A stretch of DNA of 32,971 bases from a bacterium (lineage in GTDB: Bacteria > Desulfobacterota > Deferrisomatia > Deferrisomatales > BM512). Shown piece after piece: positions 21,828 to 30,707 of the stretch. Both the position numbers and the translations under genes were made by a program. The stretch lies in the NCBI GenBank assembly GCA_004322275.1, contig SCTA01000026.1, positions 1 to 32,971 on the forward strand, in the 5' to 3' direction. Position 1 is the first letter of the stretch, and each line of letters begins with the position of its first letter. A model generated the notes under the pieces. The model saw only the letters and a list, made by a program, of their open reading frames with translations. It was not told the DNA's origin and ran no database searches.

Positions 21828-22604
21828 ATGCGCCGCATTCTCAGGAGAATCGAAGACGGAATAGAGATACGACTCGATCAGGGCTCGCTCGTGGCGACCC
21901 TCTTCGGAGTCGCCCTGACGGCGGCGCTGATATTTCTGATGGGGATGCTGGTCGGCAGGACGATCTGGGGAAATCAGGTCAGGCCCGAGAGCCACAGCTT
22001 CACCACGAGGGCCGAGGGAGCGGACAAAGAGCCCCTCAAGCCCGTGGACATGACCTTCTACGGAGAATCCTCCGCGAAGCCCACCAAGATCGAGCCCCCG
22101 CCGGAATTCATAGCCCGCTGGGAGGAAAAGAAGGCCGCGGAGGCCGCAGCAGCGGCCGCGCTGGCCGCAGCGAGGGCGCAGTCAGCCAAGAGTGAAGAGG
22201 AAGCGGAGAAAGAGGAGGAAGAGGGAAAGGGGAAGACGGTCAAGGAAACCCCCGTGAGCGCAAAGACACCTACGGCAAAGGTTCCCGCGCAGCCCGCCAA
22301 AACACAGGCTGCAACTCCGGCGGCGGCCCAAAAAGCTGCGGCCCCCGAGGTCAAACAGCCTTCGGCTCCGAAACCCGCCGCCGCGAAGGGGAGCTACGCC
22401 GTCCAGATCAACTCCTTCAAGGACAGATCCCTCGCGGAGAGGATGACCGCCACCCTGGCCGACAACGGCATAAGAGCCGAGGTGGTGGCCGTGGGCGGAG
22501 CCTTCAAGGTGATGTCCGGCTCCTTCTCCTCGAAGGAGGAGGCGCAGCGCTTCAAGGAATCCCTCGAAAAGAAGGGGGTTAAAGGTTTTGTCGCGCCGCG
22601 CTGA
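21828..22604 (+). CDS. SPOR-domain membrane protein
   Basis: The protein has 258 residues. A short basic cytoplasmic start is followed by one transmembrane helix (residues ~20-46), a long Ala/Lys/Glu/Pro-rich linker (residues ~85-185) and a C-terminal SPOR domain (residues ~187-258, SYAVQINSFKDRSLAERM through GVKGFVAPR). SPOR domains bind peptidoglycan stripped of stem peptides at the division septum, so this is probably a divisome-associated or cell-wall-recruited periplasmic protein. The exact counterpart (FtsN, DedD, other) cannot be decided. Its position directly behind argS suggests co-transcription. Confidence 0.92.
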   Translation: MRRILRRIEDGIEIRLDQGSLVATLFGVALTAALIFLMGMLVGRTIWGNQVRPESHSFTTRAEGADKEPLKPVDMTFYGESSAKPTKIEPPPEFIARWEEKKAAEAAAAAALAAARAQSAKSEEEAEKEEEEGKGKTVKETPVSAKTPTAKVPAQPAKTQAATPAAAQKAAAPEVKQPSAPKPAAAKGSYAVQINSFKDRSLAERMTATLADNGIRAEVVAVGGAFKVMSGSFSSKEEAQRFKESLEKKGVKGFVAPR

Positions 22605-22629
22605 ACGTAGCGGCGGGGAGGTATTTATA

Positions 22630-23079
22630 ATGTCGAAGATCAAAAAGACGATAGAGGACGATTTTCTCGCAGCGAGAAAGGCCCAGGACAAATCCCGCCA
22701 GGGCGCGCTGATGCTCATAGTGGACGCCCTCCAGAAGAAGGAGAAGGAAAAGCGCTCCGAGCTTACCGACGAGGACGCGCTTGGAGTCCTTCTTACCCTC
22801 TCCAAGCAGCGCAAGGAAGCGATGGAGCTCTTCAAGACCGGCGGGCGCGAAGATCTCGTCGCCAAAGAGAGCGAGGAGCTTAAGATCATCGAAAGCTACC
22901 TCCCGGCGCAGATGAGCGAGGAAGAGGTGGCGGCGGAAGTGAAAGCCGCGATAGCGGCTACCGGCGCGGTTTCTCCGAAGGATATGGGGAAGGTGATGGG
23001 GGTGCTGATGCCGAAGGTGAAGGGCAAAGCGGACGGCAAGGTTGTCCAGAATCTGGTGCGTACACTCCTAGGCGGCTGA
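22630..23079 (+). CDS. YqeY/GatB-tail-like protein
   Basis: The protein has 149 residues, typical for the family. I chose the ATG at 22630 because GGGGAGG precedes it at good spacing and the family begins with this sequence; an upstream ATG in frame has no ribosome site. It is helical, with the hallmarks ESEELKIIESYLPAQMSEEE and GAVSPKDMGKVMGVLMPKVK of the domain also found at the C-terminus of amidotransferase subunit GatB, which binds tRNA. The role of stand-alone YqeY is unclear; it often sits near dnaG and rpoD, as here. It starts 25 bases after the SPOR gene, so it continues the argS transcript. Confidence 0.93.
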   Translation: MSKIKKTIEDDFLAARKAQDKSRQGALMLIVDALQKKEKEKRSELTDEDALGVLLTLSKQRKEAMELFKTGGREDLVAKESEELKIIESYLPAQMSEEEVAAEVKAAIAATGAVSPKDMGKVMGVLMPKVKGKADGKVVQNLVRTLLGG

Positions 23080-23110
23080 TATCCGGCGCATCCTTTCCGT
23101 TCCACGGCTT

Positions 23111-23322
23111 CCTCTTTCGGCGAAGGTCAGCGTCGTTTCTCGGGCGCGGGTCTTGGCGTATAAACGATACTGCCTGCGACCGCGCGCCCTGCGGACTCCT
23201 TGCCCTTCGCCGAAATAGTTTGCCGGATTTGGAAGAAAGCGCCCCTGCCCGCCGGAGCTTCATCGCTACTCGGTCGCGCTCCCTGCGGGCTCCTCGCCCG
23301 ACGGCAAAATCCTGTGCCGTAT
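23111..23322. repeat. Dispersed intergenic repeat, copies 2 and 3
   Basis: Bases 23111-23174 nearly match 29421-29485, including an internal TCGTTT/AAACGA inverted pair. Bases 23181-23228 are repeated in diverged form at 23275-23322; shared blocks are CGCGC, CCCTGCGG, CTCCT, GCCC, AAAT and GCCG. The stretch 23080-23373 holds nothing else and no gene. Confidence 0.65.
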
Positions 23323-23373
23323 ATGACCTTAGAAATATTTGCTTTTAATCAACCATTTTGGAACGGAAATTCA

Positions 23374-25716
23374 TTGGACAGACACGCGGCTCGCGTACTC
23401 GATTACCTGAGAATTCTGGAAGTGCTGGCGGGCGAGGCCCGGACCCCGCAGGGAGGCGACCTCCTGCGGGCGCTCTCCGCCGCTTCCTCCCCCGCCGAGG
23501 CGCGGGAGCGCCTTTCGGAGTCCGAGGCTTTCTCCTCGCTGGTGGAAACCCTCGGCTGGCCCCCCGTGGAGGGGCTGGAAAGGGTGGACGCGCACCTTGA
23601 CAGGGCCGCCGTCGCCGGGGCCTGCCTCGACGCCGAGGCTCTCCTCGCCGTCCGCGACGCGGTCGTGGTTTCGGCCAGGGTCGTCGAATATCTGGAGGAC
23701 GCGGGGAAGGAATCCTCACCTCTGGGAGTCTGGGCCGAGGGGCAGACCCCTCTCTACGGCCTCGAAGAGAGTTTCGCGAGAACCTTCGGACCGAGGGGGG
23801 AGATACTCGACTCCGCAAGCCCCGCGCTTGCGAAGATACGCGCCGAGATAAAGGAACTTCGTGCGAAGGTCCTCAAGATACTCCAGAGGGTTCTTCGCGA
23901 CACCGAGTACGAGCACGTCGTTCAGGACGATTTCATAACCCAGCGCTCGAACCGTTACGTTATCCCCCTCAGGACCGATTTTAGGGGGTATCTTAATGGG
24001 ATAGTCCACGATCATTCAAATTCGGGGCAGACCGTCTTCGTCGAGCCGCTGGAGGTCGTGGAGACCAACAACAGGGTCAACGAGGTGATGGAGGAGGAGT
24101 ACGCCGAGATACGGCGGATACTCACCGCCCTCACCATAGCGGTCGGCGCGGCGGGGCCCGCGCTTCGCGCCCAGATAGCTCTCGTCGCGAGGGTAGACGC
24201 GCTCTCCTCCAAGGTGCGCTTCGCCCAGAAGCTCCGCTGCGTGAGCCCGGAGATAGCCGACGAGCCGGTTCTGGAAGTCAAAGGTGCGAGGCACCCCTTT
24301 CTGGAGCTCCGCGAGGGGGCGAAGGTGGTTCCCATACGCCTTTACCTCCCTGAGGGGACAAACCTTCTGCTCATCACCGGGGCGAACGCGGGGGGAAAGA
24401 CCGTCGCCCTCAAGACCGCCGGACTTCTGGTGCTGATGGCCCACTCGGGGCTTTTCATACCGGCGGAGGAAGGCGCGAAGGTGGGGTGGTTCCCCGAGGT
24501 GCTGGCCGACATCGGCGACGAGCAGGACCTCGACAAGGATCTCTCGACTTTTTCCGCACACATGGCGCGGTTGAAGGATATATTTGATCTTTCCGGCGAA
24601 GGCTCTCTGGTCCTTCTCGACGAACTGGGCACCGGCACAGACCCGACGCAGGGCGCGGCCCTCTCGGTTGCCGTTCTGGAGGAGCTGCGGCGGACAGGGG
24701 CGAGGGTAATGGCGACCACCCACCTCGACGGGCTCAAGGCTTACGCCTACGGTTGCAAGGACGCCCTGAACGCGGCGGTGGCCTTCGACCCGAAGACGGG
24801 GACGCCGCTCTACAACCTCCTCTACGGGCAGGCCGGTTCCTCCAACGCGCTGGACGTGGCGGAGAGGATGGGGCTGCCCGCGAGGGTTCTGGACCGCGCC
24901 CGCTCTATTTCCGGCGATTCCGGCGAGGGGACGGCGAAGCTCCTCCGGGAGATCGAGGAAGCCAGGGACGAGGCGAGGCTTGAGCGCGAAAAGAGCGCGG
25001 AGCTTAACCGCTCCCTGGAGCGGGAGCTTCGGTCGCAAAAGGAACTCACCGAAGAGGCGAGAAAAGAGCGCAGAAGCGCGATGGCCGACGCGAGGGGCGA
25101 GGCGATGGCGCTGATACGGAAGATGCGCGAGGACCTCAACCGCGTCGTCCGGGAGCTCTCCGAGGAAAAGATAAAGCAGAAAGACGCCCAGAGCGCGCTG
25201 GAGGAGGCCTCAGAGAAGGCCGAGAGGCGCTTTCCCAAGCCGAAGCCCGAGGAAGCGGGGGTAAAGCCCCCGAAGGAAATAATCGAGGGGGCTAAAGTCT
25301 TCGTAAAGTCCATCGGCAAGAACGGGATAATCGAGGGCAAGGTCTCGGGCGGCAAGGTCAGGGTTGCTGTCGGCCCGATGAAGCTCTTCGTCCCCGTCGA
25401 AGACCTCGGCGCGCCCTCCGGCGAGAAAAAGCAGGCGAAGATTTCGCTTCCCTCCGCCGGGGTCAAGGTCACCGCCGAAAAGGGCGACCCGGACATAGTG
25501 CTTATAGGTATGACCGTCGAGGATGCTCTGGAGGCTTTCGACAAGGCGCTGAACAAGGCGTTGGTCTCGGGAATAGACAGGTTCCGGGTGGTCCACGGCC
25601 ACGGCACGGGGGCGCTCAGGAAGGCCATTCGCGAAAAGATCGCCGCCACCCCGAGGGTGCGCCGCGCCGAAAACGAAGAGAACAACGAGGCGGTCACCTG
25701 GATAGAGGTTCTGTAA
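23374..25716 (+). CDS. mutS2: MutS2 family ATPase/nuclease with altered Smr domain
   Basis: The protein has 780 residues from a TTG at 23374. I chose it because family alignment begins at LDRHAARVLDYLRILEVLAG and a GGAACGGA site precedes it; an ATG at 23323 is an alternative without a ribosome site. The core/lever region is followed by the ABC-type ATPase: Walker A TGANAGGKT near residue 335 and Walker B LVLLDELGTGTDPTQG near residue 412. A long charged coiled coil (residues ~520-625) and a C-terminal Smr domain follow. MutS2 proteins act on branched DNA or collided ribosomes, not mismatches. Oddly, the Smr LDLRG motif is replaced by DIVLIG near residue 710, while VHGHGTGALRKAI is kept. It precedes dnaG by 64 bases. 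Confidence 0.95.
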   Translation: MDRHAARVLDYLRILEVLAGEARTPQGGDLLRALSAASSPAEARERLSESEAFSSLVETLGWPPVEGLERVDAHLDRAAVAGACLDAEALLAVRDAVVVSARVVEYLEDAGKESSPLGVWAEGQTPLYGLEESFARTFGPRGEILDSASPALAKIRAEIKELRAKVLKILQRVLRDTEYEHVVQDDFITQRSNRYVIPLRTDFRGYLNGIVHDHSNSGQTVFVEPLEVVETNNRVNEVMEEEYAEIRRILTALTIAVGAAGPALRAQIALVARVDALSSKVRFAQKLRCVSPEIADEPVLEVKGARHPFLELREGAKVVPIRLYLPEGTNLLLITGANAGGKTVALKTAGLLVLMAHSGLFIPAEEGAKVGWFPEVLADIGDEQDLDKDLSTFSAHMARLKDIFDLSGEGSLVLLDELGTGTDPTQGAALSVAVLEELRRTGARVMATTHLDGLKAYAYGCKDALNAAVAFDPKTGTPLYNLLYGQAGSSNALDVAERMGLPARVLDRARSISGDSGEGTAKLLREIEEARDEARLEREKSAELNRSLERELRSQKELTEEARKERRSAMADARGEAMALIRKMREDLNRVVRELSEEKIKQKDAQSALEEASEKAERRFPKPKPEEAGVKPPKEIIEGAKVFVKSIGKNGIIEGKVSGGKVRVAVGPMKLFVPVEDLGAPSGEKKQAKISLPSAGVKVTAEKGDPDIVLIGMTVEDALEAFDKALNKALVSGIDRFRVVHGHGTGALRKAIREKIAATPRVRRAENEENNEAVTWIEVL

Positions 25717-25780
25717 GCCGGGAGCGCCTTTTTCGCGTCTAAACGTTCTTATCTCACATTGCTCCGGAGGCGGATTTGCC

Positions 25781-27496
25781 GTGCTGATTCCCGAAGACAT
25801 TCTTCAGACGATTCGCGACCGGGTTTCGGTCGCCGATATCGTGGGCGCGCACGTCGCCCTGAAGAAGGCCGGGAAGACCCTCAAGGGCCATTGCCCCTTC
25901 CACAGCGAAAAAACCCCCTCCTTCACCGTCAACGAGGAGAGGGGCACCTACAAGTGCTTCGGCTGCGGCAAGGGGGGCAACATCTTCACCTTCCTGATGG
26001 AGATGGAGGGGCGCTCCTTCCGCGAGGCGGTCGAGGAGCTGGCGAAAAAGGCGGGCATCGAACTGCCCAGGGGCGGCGCTCAGGAAGAGGACGCGCCTTC
26101 CCGCAAGGAAAGGGAAGCGGTGCGGGACGTACTGGAGCTTTCGGCCAGGTATTACCGCTACCAGTTCGAGGAGGGGCGGGCGGGGGAAGAGGCGAGAAAG
26201 TACGCGAAGATGCGCGGTCTCAGCGACGAAACCTGCGCGCTTTTCAACGTCGGCTGCGCCCCGGCGGGGTGGGACAACCTCGCCAGATACCTCGAAAAGA
26301 AAAAAATTCCTCTTTTGTACGGAGAAAAAGCGGGGCTACTCGTCAAAAGGCAAAACGAGAGCTATTATGACCGATTCAGGGAAAGACTCATCTTCCCGAT
26401 AACCGATTTCGCCGGGCGGACGGTGAGCTTCGGCGGGAGGATACTCGAAAAGGGCGAGCCCAAGTACCTCAACGGCCCCGAATCGGAGGTCTTTCACAAG
26501 TCGAAGGTCCTTTACGGCCTCTTTCAGGGCGCGCAGGAACTGCGCTCCTCGGGGAGGGCGATACTGGTCGAGGGGTACATGGACGTGGTCATGCTCCGGG
26601 AGAAGGGCTACGGAGGGTGCCTCGCCACCCTCGGCACGGCCCTCACCCGCGATCACGTGGAGGCGATGAGAAGGCGCGTAGACGAGGCGGTGCTGGTCTA
26701 CGACGGCGACGCGGCCGGAAGAAAGGCGATGGAGAGAAGCCTTGACATTTTTCTCAAGGAAGGCTTTCCTTGCCGCGCCGTGCTCCTGCCCGAGGGCGAA
26801 GACCCTGACAGTTTCGTGGCGAAGGGTGGTGACCTCGGCGCCCTTGTAGACAAGGCCGTCTCCCTCTTCGACGTATGCCTGGAGCTTACGCGAAGAAGGC
26901 ACGATTTCAACAGCATCGAAGGCCGCCTCGCGGCGGTGGGCGAGATTGCCCCCGCGCTCGCGGCTATGGACGACCCTCTCGGACGCGACCTCTATATAAA
27001 GAGGGCCTGCGAATCCCTCCGGGTCGAAGAGCGCCTTATGCGGGCCAAAATATCCGCCGGAACGGTGCGCAGGGACGAAGCCGAACCGGAGCCCCCCGCG
27101 CAGCGCGACCCTCAGGAGCTTGCGCTCGCGAGGCTTATCGTCCACAACCTCGAAGCCAGGCGAAGTTTTATGGACGCTGGCGGAGAAAAGTGGCTGGAGG
27201 GAGGGGATCTTAGGGAGTTGGCCCTCTTCGTCGCTCCGAGGGAGGAGGACGCGGAATCCTTCCCCATCGAGCTTGCACCCGCGCGGCTTCAGAATCTCCT
27301 GACCGGCCTGGTCATGGAGGACGTGCCGGGGGATTTCGAGTCCCTGGCGGGCGCTCTGGAAAAAAGAAGGCTTAAAAAAATCCTGGCGAAGCTGAATGAA
27401 GAGATGAAAAAAGCCGGCGAAAATGAAGACTGGGAAAATTATTCTCGTTTGGCTAAGGAAAAACAGGCAATCGACCGAAAAATAAGTAACGCCTGA
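25781..27496 (+). CDS. dnaG: DNA primase
   Basis: The protein has 571 residues from a GTG with CCGGAGG ten bases upstream. It makes RNA primers for replication. The N-terminal zinc domain has the CPFH...CFGC ligand set ([23 protein letters not shown]). The RNA-polymerase domain contains [18 protein letters not shown] and [18 protein letters not shown]. The Toprim domain has VEGYMDVV and [13 protein letters not shown] plus GEDPDSFV, the metal-binding acidic residues. The C-terminal helicase-interaction region (residues ~430-571) is helical and poorly conserved, as usual. It is followed 40 bases later by rpoD; this is the dnaG-rpoD core of the macromolecular synthesis operon, without rpsU here and with mutS2 in front. 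Confidence 0.97.
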   Translation: MLIPEDILQTIRDRVSVADIVGAHVALKKAGKTLKGHCPFHSEKTPSFTVNEERGTYKCFGCGKGGNIFTFLMEMEGRSFREAVEELAKKAGIELPRGGAQEEDAPSRKEREAVRDVLELSARYYRYQFEEGRAGEEARKYAKMRGLSDETCALFNVGCAPAGWDNLARYLEKKKIPLLYGEKAGLLVKRQNESYYDRFRERLIFPITDFAGRTVSFGGRILEKGEPKYLNGPESEVFHKSKVLYGLFQGAQELRSSGRAILVEGYMDVVMLREKGYGGCLATLGTALTRDHVEAMRRRVDEAVLVYDGDAAGRKAMERSLDIFLKEGFPCRAVLLPEGEDPDSFVAKGGDLGALVDKAVSLFDVCLELTRRRHDFNSIEGRLAAVGEIAPALAAMDDPLGRDLYIKRACESLRVEERLMRAKISAGTVRRDEAEPEPPAQRDPQELALARLIVHNLEARRSFMDAGGEKWLEGGDLRELALFVAPREEDAESFPIELAPARLQNLLTGLVMEDVPGDFESLAGALEKRRLKKILAKLNEEMKKAGENEDWENYSRLAKEKQAIDRKISNA

Positions 27497-27536
27497 TTCG
27501 GGACGAATCGGCGACAATATCTGGAGACCGCTACGA

Positions 27537-29414
27537 ATGGCAAGAATCAGACTGGAAGCTGTCGAAGACCTTCTCGAAGAGGGGAAGGATCGGGGTTTTT
27601 TGACCTTCAGGGAGATAAATGACGCTCTCCCGGAAGACATGGTCGACCCCGAGAGCCTCGACGAATTGATCATGATGTTCCGCGACCTGGACATAGCCGT
27701 CGTCGACGACGACGCCGCCGGGGAAGAGCTGCAGCAGGCGGAGCAGGCCGAGGGCGGCGAAGAAGAAGAGGCCAAGGAGGAGGACGCCGCCGCCGAAGAG
27801 GAAGAGGAGGACGAGGCGACCGACTACGAGACCCTCTTCGAGAAGACGAACGACCCGGTGCGCATGTACCTGCGCGAGATGGGCTCGGTCTCCCTCCTCA
27901 CCCGCGAGGGAGAGGTGGAGATAGCCAAGCGCATCGAGGCGGGGCTAAACGAGGTTTTCGACGCCGCCTTCAGCGGCTCTCTCGCAGTGACCGAGATGGT
28001 GGAGCTTGGCCGCAGGCTCCGCACGGGCGAGCTTGTGCTTCGCGCCGTGGTTGACACCATGGAAGGCGAGGAGGACATCGAATCCGAGGAAGAGGAGGAG
28101 TTCGAGGAGATAGCCGTCGCCCCGGACGAAGAGGAGGAAGCGGAGGCGGTAAAGCCGCCCCCCGCCATCGAAGCCAGCGCCGAAACCGTCCTTGAAGTGG
28201 CGCTCGACCCGCTCCTCGAAAAGATAATCCTGACCATCGAGGACATCCGCAGCTGCGAGATCGCCCGCGCCGAGCTTAGACAGAAAGCAGCCAGGGGCGA
28301 GAGCGTCGAAAAGTGCAAGGACGAGATCTGCCTTTTGCAAAAGCAGATGATCACCCATTTTCGCTCCCTCAACCTCCGGGAGCAGGTGGTCGAGAAGATT
28401 GTCGAGAGGTACTTTCACCTTACCGAAAGGGTGCGGGCCACCGAAATGGCCCTTGAGAAGCTGGAAGGGTCGCTCGGCATGTCGCCGGGGGATTTCGTCG
28501 CGCTTTACGACAGCCACAGTCTCCGCGACGTCTGCCACCGCATGAACATGCGCCCCGACCAGGTCAAGCGCCTCCGCAAGGAGGTGGTGCGCCACCTCGA
28601 ACTGCTCGGAAATATCGAGATAATCACGGGGCTCACCCGCAAGGACCTCTTCAGGAAGGTTTCCGACATCCGCTCCGGCCAGCTTCGCGCCAAGATAGCG
28701 AAGAGCGAGCTGATCGAAGCCAATCTGCGGCTCGTCGTATCCATAGCGAAGAAGTACACCAACAGGGGGCTTCAGTTTCTCGACCTGATACAGGAGGGGA
28801 ACATCGGCCTTATGAAGGCGGTGGACAAGTTCGAGTACCAGCGCGGCTACAAGTTCTCCACCTACGCGACCTGGTGGATACGTCAGGCGATAACCCGCGC
28901 CATAGCCGACCAGGCCCGCACCATCCGCGTCCCCGTACACATGGTGGAGACCATCAACAAGCTGGTGCGCACCTCAAGGTATCTCGTGCAGGAGCTGGGC
29001 CGCGAGCCCAAGCCCGAAGAGATAGCCGAGAGGATGGACATGAGCCCCTCGAAGGTGCGCAAGGTCCTCAAGATAGCCAAAGAGCCCATCAGCCTCGAAA
29101 CGCCCATCGGAGACGAGGAAGATTCGCATCTGGGGGATTTCATCGAGGACAAGAAGGCTATCGCACCCGACGAGGCCGCCGTTCTGGCGAATCTCGCGGA
29201 GAAGACGCGGGAAGTTCTCTCCACCCTCACGCCGAGGGAGGAGAAGGTTCTTCGCATGCGGTTTGGCATAGGCGAAAAATCGGATCATACTCTGGAAGAA
29301 GTAGGCAGGGATTTCGCCGTGACGCGCGAGCGCATACGCCAGATAGAGGCCAAGGCGCTGCTCAAGCTCCGTCATCCGACGCGGAGCAAGAAGCTGAAGC
29401 ACTTTTTGAAATAA
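27537..29414 (+). CDS. rpoD: RNA polymerase primary sigma factor
   Basis: The protein has 625 residues; GGAG precedes the ATG. It directs RNA polymerase to housekeeping promoters. Region 1.1 (residues ~5-55) is followed by a very acidic run (residues ~60-95). Region 1.2 is present ([21 protein letters not shown]), then a non-conserved region with a second Glu-rich patch (residues ~180-205). Region 2 is intact ([35 protein letters not shown]), as are region 3 and region 4 with its helix-turn-helix ([20 protein letters not shown]). All promoter-contact regions look intact, which fits the TTGACA/TATAAT-type promoters seen at the tRNA genes. It is co-oriented with dnaG. Confidence 0.98.
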   Translation: MARIRLEAVEDLLEEGKDRGFLTFREINDALPEDMVDPESLDELIMMFRDLDIAVVDDDAAGEELQQAEQAEGGEEEEAKEEDAAAEEEEEDEATDYETLFEKTNDPVRMYLREMGSVSLLTREGEVEIAKRIEAGLNEVFDAAFSGSLAVTEMVELGRRLRTGELVLRAVVDTMEGEEDIESEEEEEFEEIAVAPDEEEEAEAVKPPPAIEASAETVLEVALDPLLEKIILTIEDIRSCEIARAELRQKAARGESVEKCKDEICLLQKQMITHFRSLNLREQVVEKIVERYFHLTERVRATEMALEKLEGSLGMSPGDFVALYDSHSLRDVCHRMNMRPDQVKRLRKEVVRHLELLGNIEIITGLTRKDLFRKVSDIRSGQLRAKIAKSELIEANLRLVVSIAKKYTNRGLQFLDLIQEGNIGLMKAVDKFEYQRGYKFSTYATWWIRQAITRAIADQARTIRVPVHMVETINKLVRTSRYLVQELGREPKPEEIAERMDMSPSKVRKVLKIAKEPISLETPIGDEEDSHLGDFIEDKKAIAPDEAAVLANLAEKTREVLSTLTPREEKVLRMRFGIGEKSDHTLEEVGRDFAVTRERIRQIEAKALLKLRHPTRSKKLKHFLK

Positions 29415-29420
29415 CCGGCT

Positions 29421-29485
29421 TTCTCTTTTAAGCGAAGGGCCGCGTCGTTTCTCGGGCGCGGGTCTTGGCGTATAACGATACTGCC
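29421..29485. repeat. Dispersed intergenic repeat, copy 4
   Basis: It starts seven bases after the rpoD stop. It is nearly identical to 23111-23174 over the TCGTTTCTCGGGCGCGGGTC core and onward to ACGATACTGCC. The closing bases CCGCGCGG can pair back with CCGCG at its start, enclosing the TCGTT/AACGA pair. It may act as a 3' structure for the rpoD message. Confidence 0.65.
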
Positions 29486-29544
29486 GCGCGGAGTAAAACC
29501 GGCATAATTTTTTGAGAAAAATTCAAACGAGCTAAAAAAACATC

Positions 29545-29574
29545 TTGCAGTGTTTCATTTGGCTGTGATACAAA
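29545..29574 (+). promoter_or_regulatory. Candidate promoter of the str operon
   Basis: TTGCAG (29545-29550), an 18-base spacer and TACAAA (29569-29574) lie about 220 bases ahead of rpsL. It is the best sigma70-like pair in the gap; A-rich DNA just upstream (GCTAAAAAAACATC) could act as an UP element. Confidence 0.45.
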
Positions 29575-29579
29575 TCCGA

Positions 29580-29795
29580 CCTCCTCAAATGGGGGGAAAG
29601 TTCTCCCCAACGGCTCCACTACCAAGGCTTCACCGGTATGAGCCGACAAACAGCCCGGCTGTTAAGTAGTCCATGCAGGGCCCGCGGCGGCCCGCAGAAG
29701 AAAAGAACATTAGTTTTTAGGGAAATATCCGGACCCCGTTCGCGGGGACGGGTTTAGCGTTGCTTTGAACTGACGAGACTCGCAAGGAAGGTTCC
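29580..29795 (+). promoter_or_regulatory. Structured leader of the rpsL operon
   Basis: The gap contains no gene. Hairpins seen: GGGG/CCCC at 29591-29608; CGGCTC (29611-29616) with GAGCCG (29640-29645); the palindrome AACAGCCCGGCTGTT (29649-29663); and CCCCG-TTCG-CGGGG (29734-29747). AGCCG (29641-29645) can instead pair with CGGCT (29656-29660), so two folds exclude each other. The leader ends with GGAAGG five bases before the rpsL ATG. Control of ribosomal protein synthesis is inferred. Confidence 0.45.
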
Positions 29796-30167
29796 ATGCC
29801 AACCATTAACCAGTTGATACGCAAGGGTCGCCAGCAGGTGAAGACGAGAACCGCTTCTCCCGCTCTGGATGCATGTCCCCAGCGCCGGGGCGTTTGCGTG
29901 CGCGTCTACACCACCACGCCCAAGAAGCCGAACTCGGCTCTTCGTAAGGTCGCCCGCGTAAGGCTCACCAACGGCAAGGAAGTCACGGTTTACATACCCG
30001 GCGTCGGCCACAACCTCCAGGAGCACTCGGTGGTTCTGGTCCGCGGCGGCCGCGTCAAGGACTTGCCCGGCGTTCGTTACCATATAGTTCGCGGAACTCT
30101 GGATACCTCCGGCGTCAACGACCGCCGTCAGGGACGTTCCAAGTACGGCGCCAAGAAGCCGAAGTAG
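29796..30167 (+). CDS. rpsL: 30S ribosomal protein S12
   Basis: The protein has 123 residues, normal for the family, and is part of the decoding centre of the small subunit. Conserved loops [19 protein letters not shown] and GHNLQEHSV with [13 protein letters not shown] are intact, and the lysines at the usual streptomycin-resistance sites are the wild-type ones. It is the first gene of the str operon, with the structured leader upstream and rpsG 12 bases downstream. Confidence 0.99.
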   Translation: MPTINQLIRKGRQQVKTRTASPALDACPQRRGVCVRVYTTTPKKPNSALRKVARVRLTNGKEVTVYIPGVGHNLQEHSVVLVRGGRVKDLPGVRYHIVRGTLDTSGVNDRRQGRSKYGAKKPK

Positions 30168-30179
30168 GAGTAATCAGGG

Positions 30180-30680
30180 ATGGTCTTCAAAAAGAGAACG
30201 GAAGAAGCCCCGCGCAAGGTCGTCCGCATCAAGCGCACCCGCAAGGTCGCGGATGCCCGCTACGGCGACGAGCTTCTGGGCAAGCTGATAAACAAGATCA
30301 TGCTGGACGGCAAGAAGTCCACTGCTGAATCGATCGTCTATCACGCTCTTGAGATAATCGAGACGAAGAGCGGGCAGAACGGCCTTGAGTCCTTCCGCAC
30401 CGCACTCGACAAGATAAAGCCCATCGTAGAGGTAAAGTCGAGGCGCGTCGGCGGCTCCACCTATCAGGTGCCGATCGAGGTCGCCCCTAACCGCCGCCTC
30501 TCCCTCGGTCTCCGCTGGCTCGTAGGCTACGCCCGCGCCAGAGGCGAAAAGACGATGGAGGAGAAGCTGGCCGCCGAGATACTCGACGCGCTGCAGGATC
30601 GCGGCTCTTCCATCAAGAAGCGCGACGACACCCACGCGATGGCCGAAGCCAACAAGGCTTTCGCGCACTTCCGCTGGTAA
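30180..30680 (+). CDS. rpsG: 30S ribosomal protein S7
   Basis: The protein has 166 residues, about ten more than usual, from a Lys/Arg-rich N-terminal extension ([20 protein letters not shown]). S7 nucleates 3'-domain 16S rRNA folding and contacts the exit-site tRNA. Family motifs [25 protein letters not shown] and [10 protein letters not shown] are clear. AGGAG lies ten bases before the ATG and overlaps the rpsL stop, so translation is probably coupled. fusA follows after 27 bases. Confidence 0.98.
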   Translation: MVFKKRTEEAPRKVVRIKRTRKVADARYGDELLGKLINKIMLDGKKSTAESIVYHALEIIETKSGQNGLESFRTALDKIKPIVEVKSRRVGGSTYQVPIEVAPNRRLSLGLRWLVGYARARGEKTMEEKLAAEILDALQDRGSSIKKRDDTHAMAEANKAFAHFRW

Positions 30681-30707
30681 GCTGAAACGTAATCCAAGGA
30701 GTGGACC

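Noticed and set aside
23200-23373. Upstream extension of the mutS2 reading frame
   Set aside because: It translates the dispersed repeat copies; family similarity begins at the TTG at 23374, which gives a normal 780-residue length.
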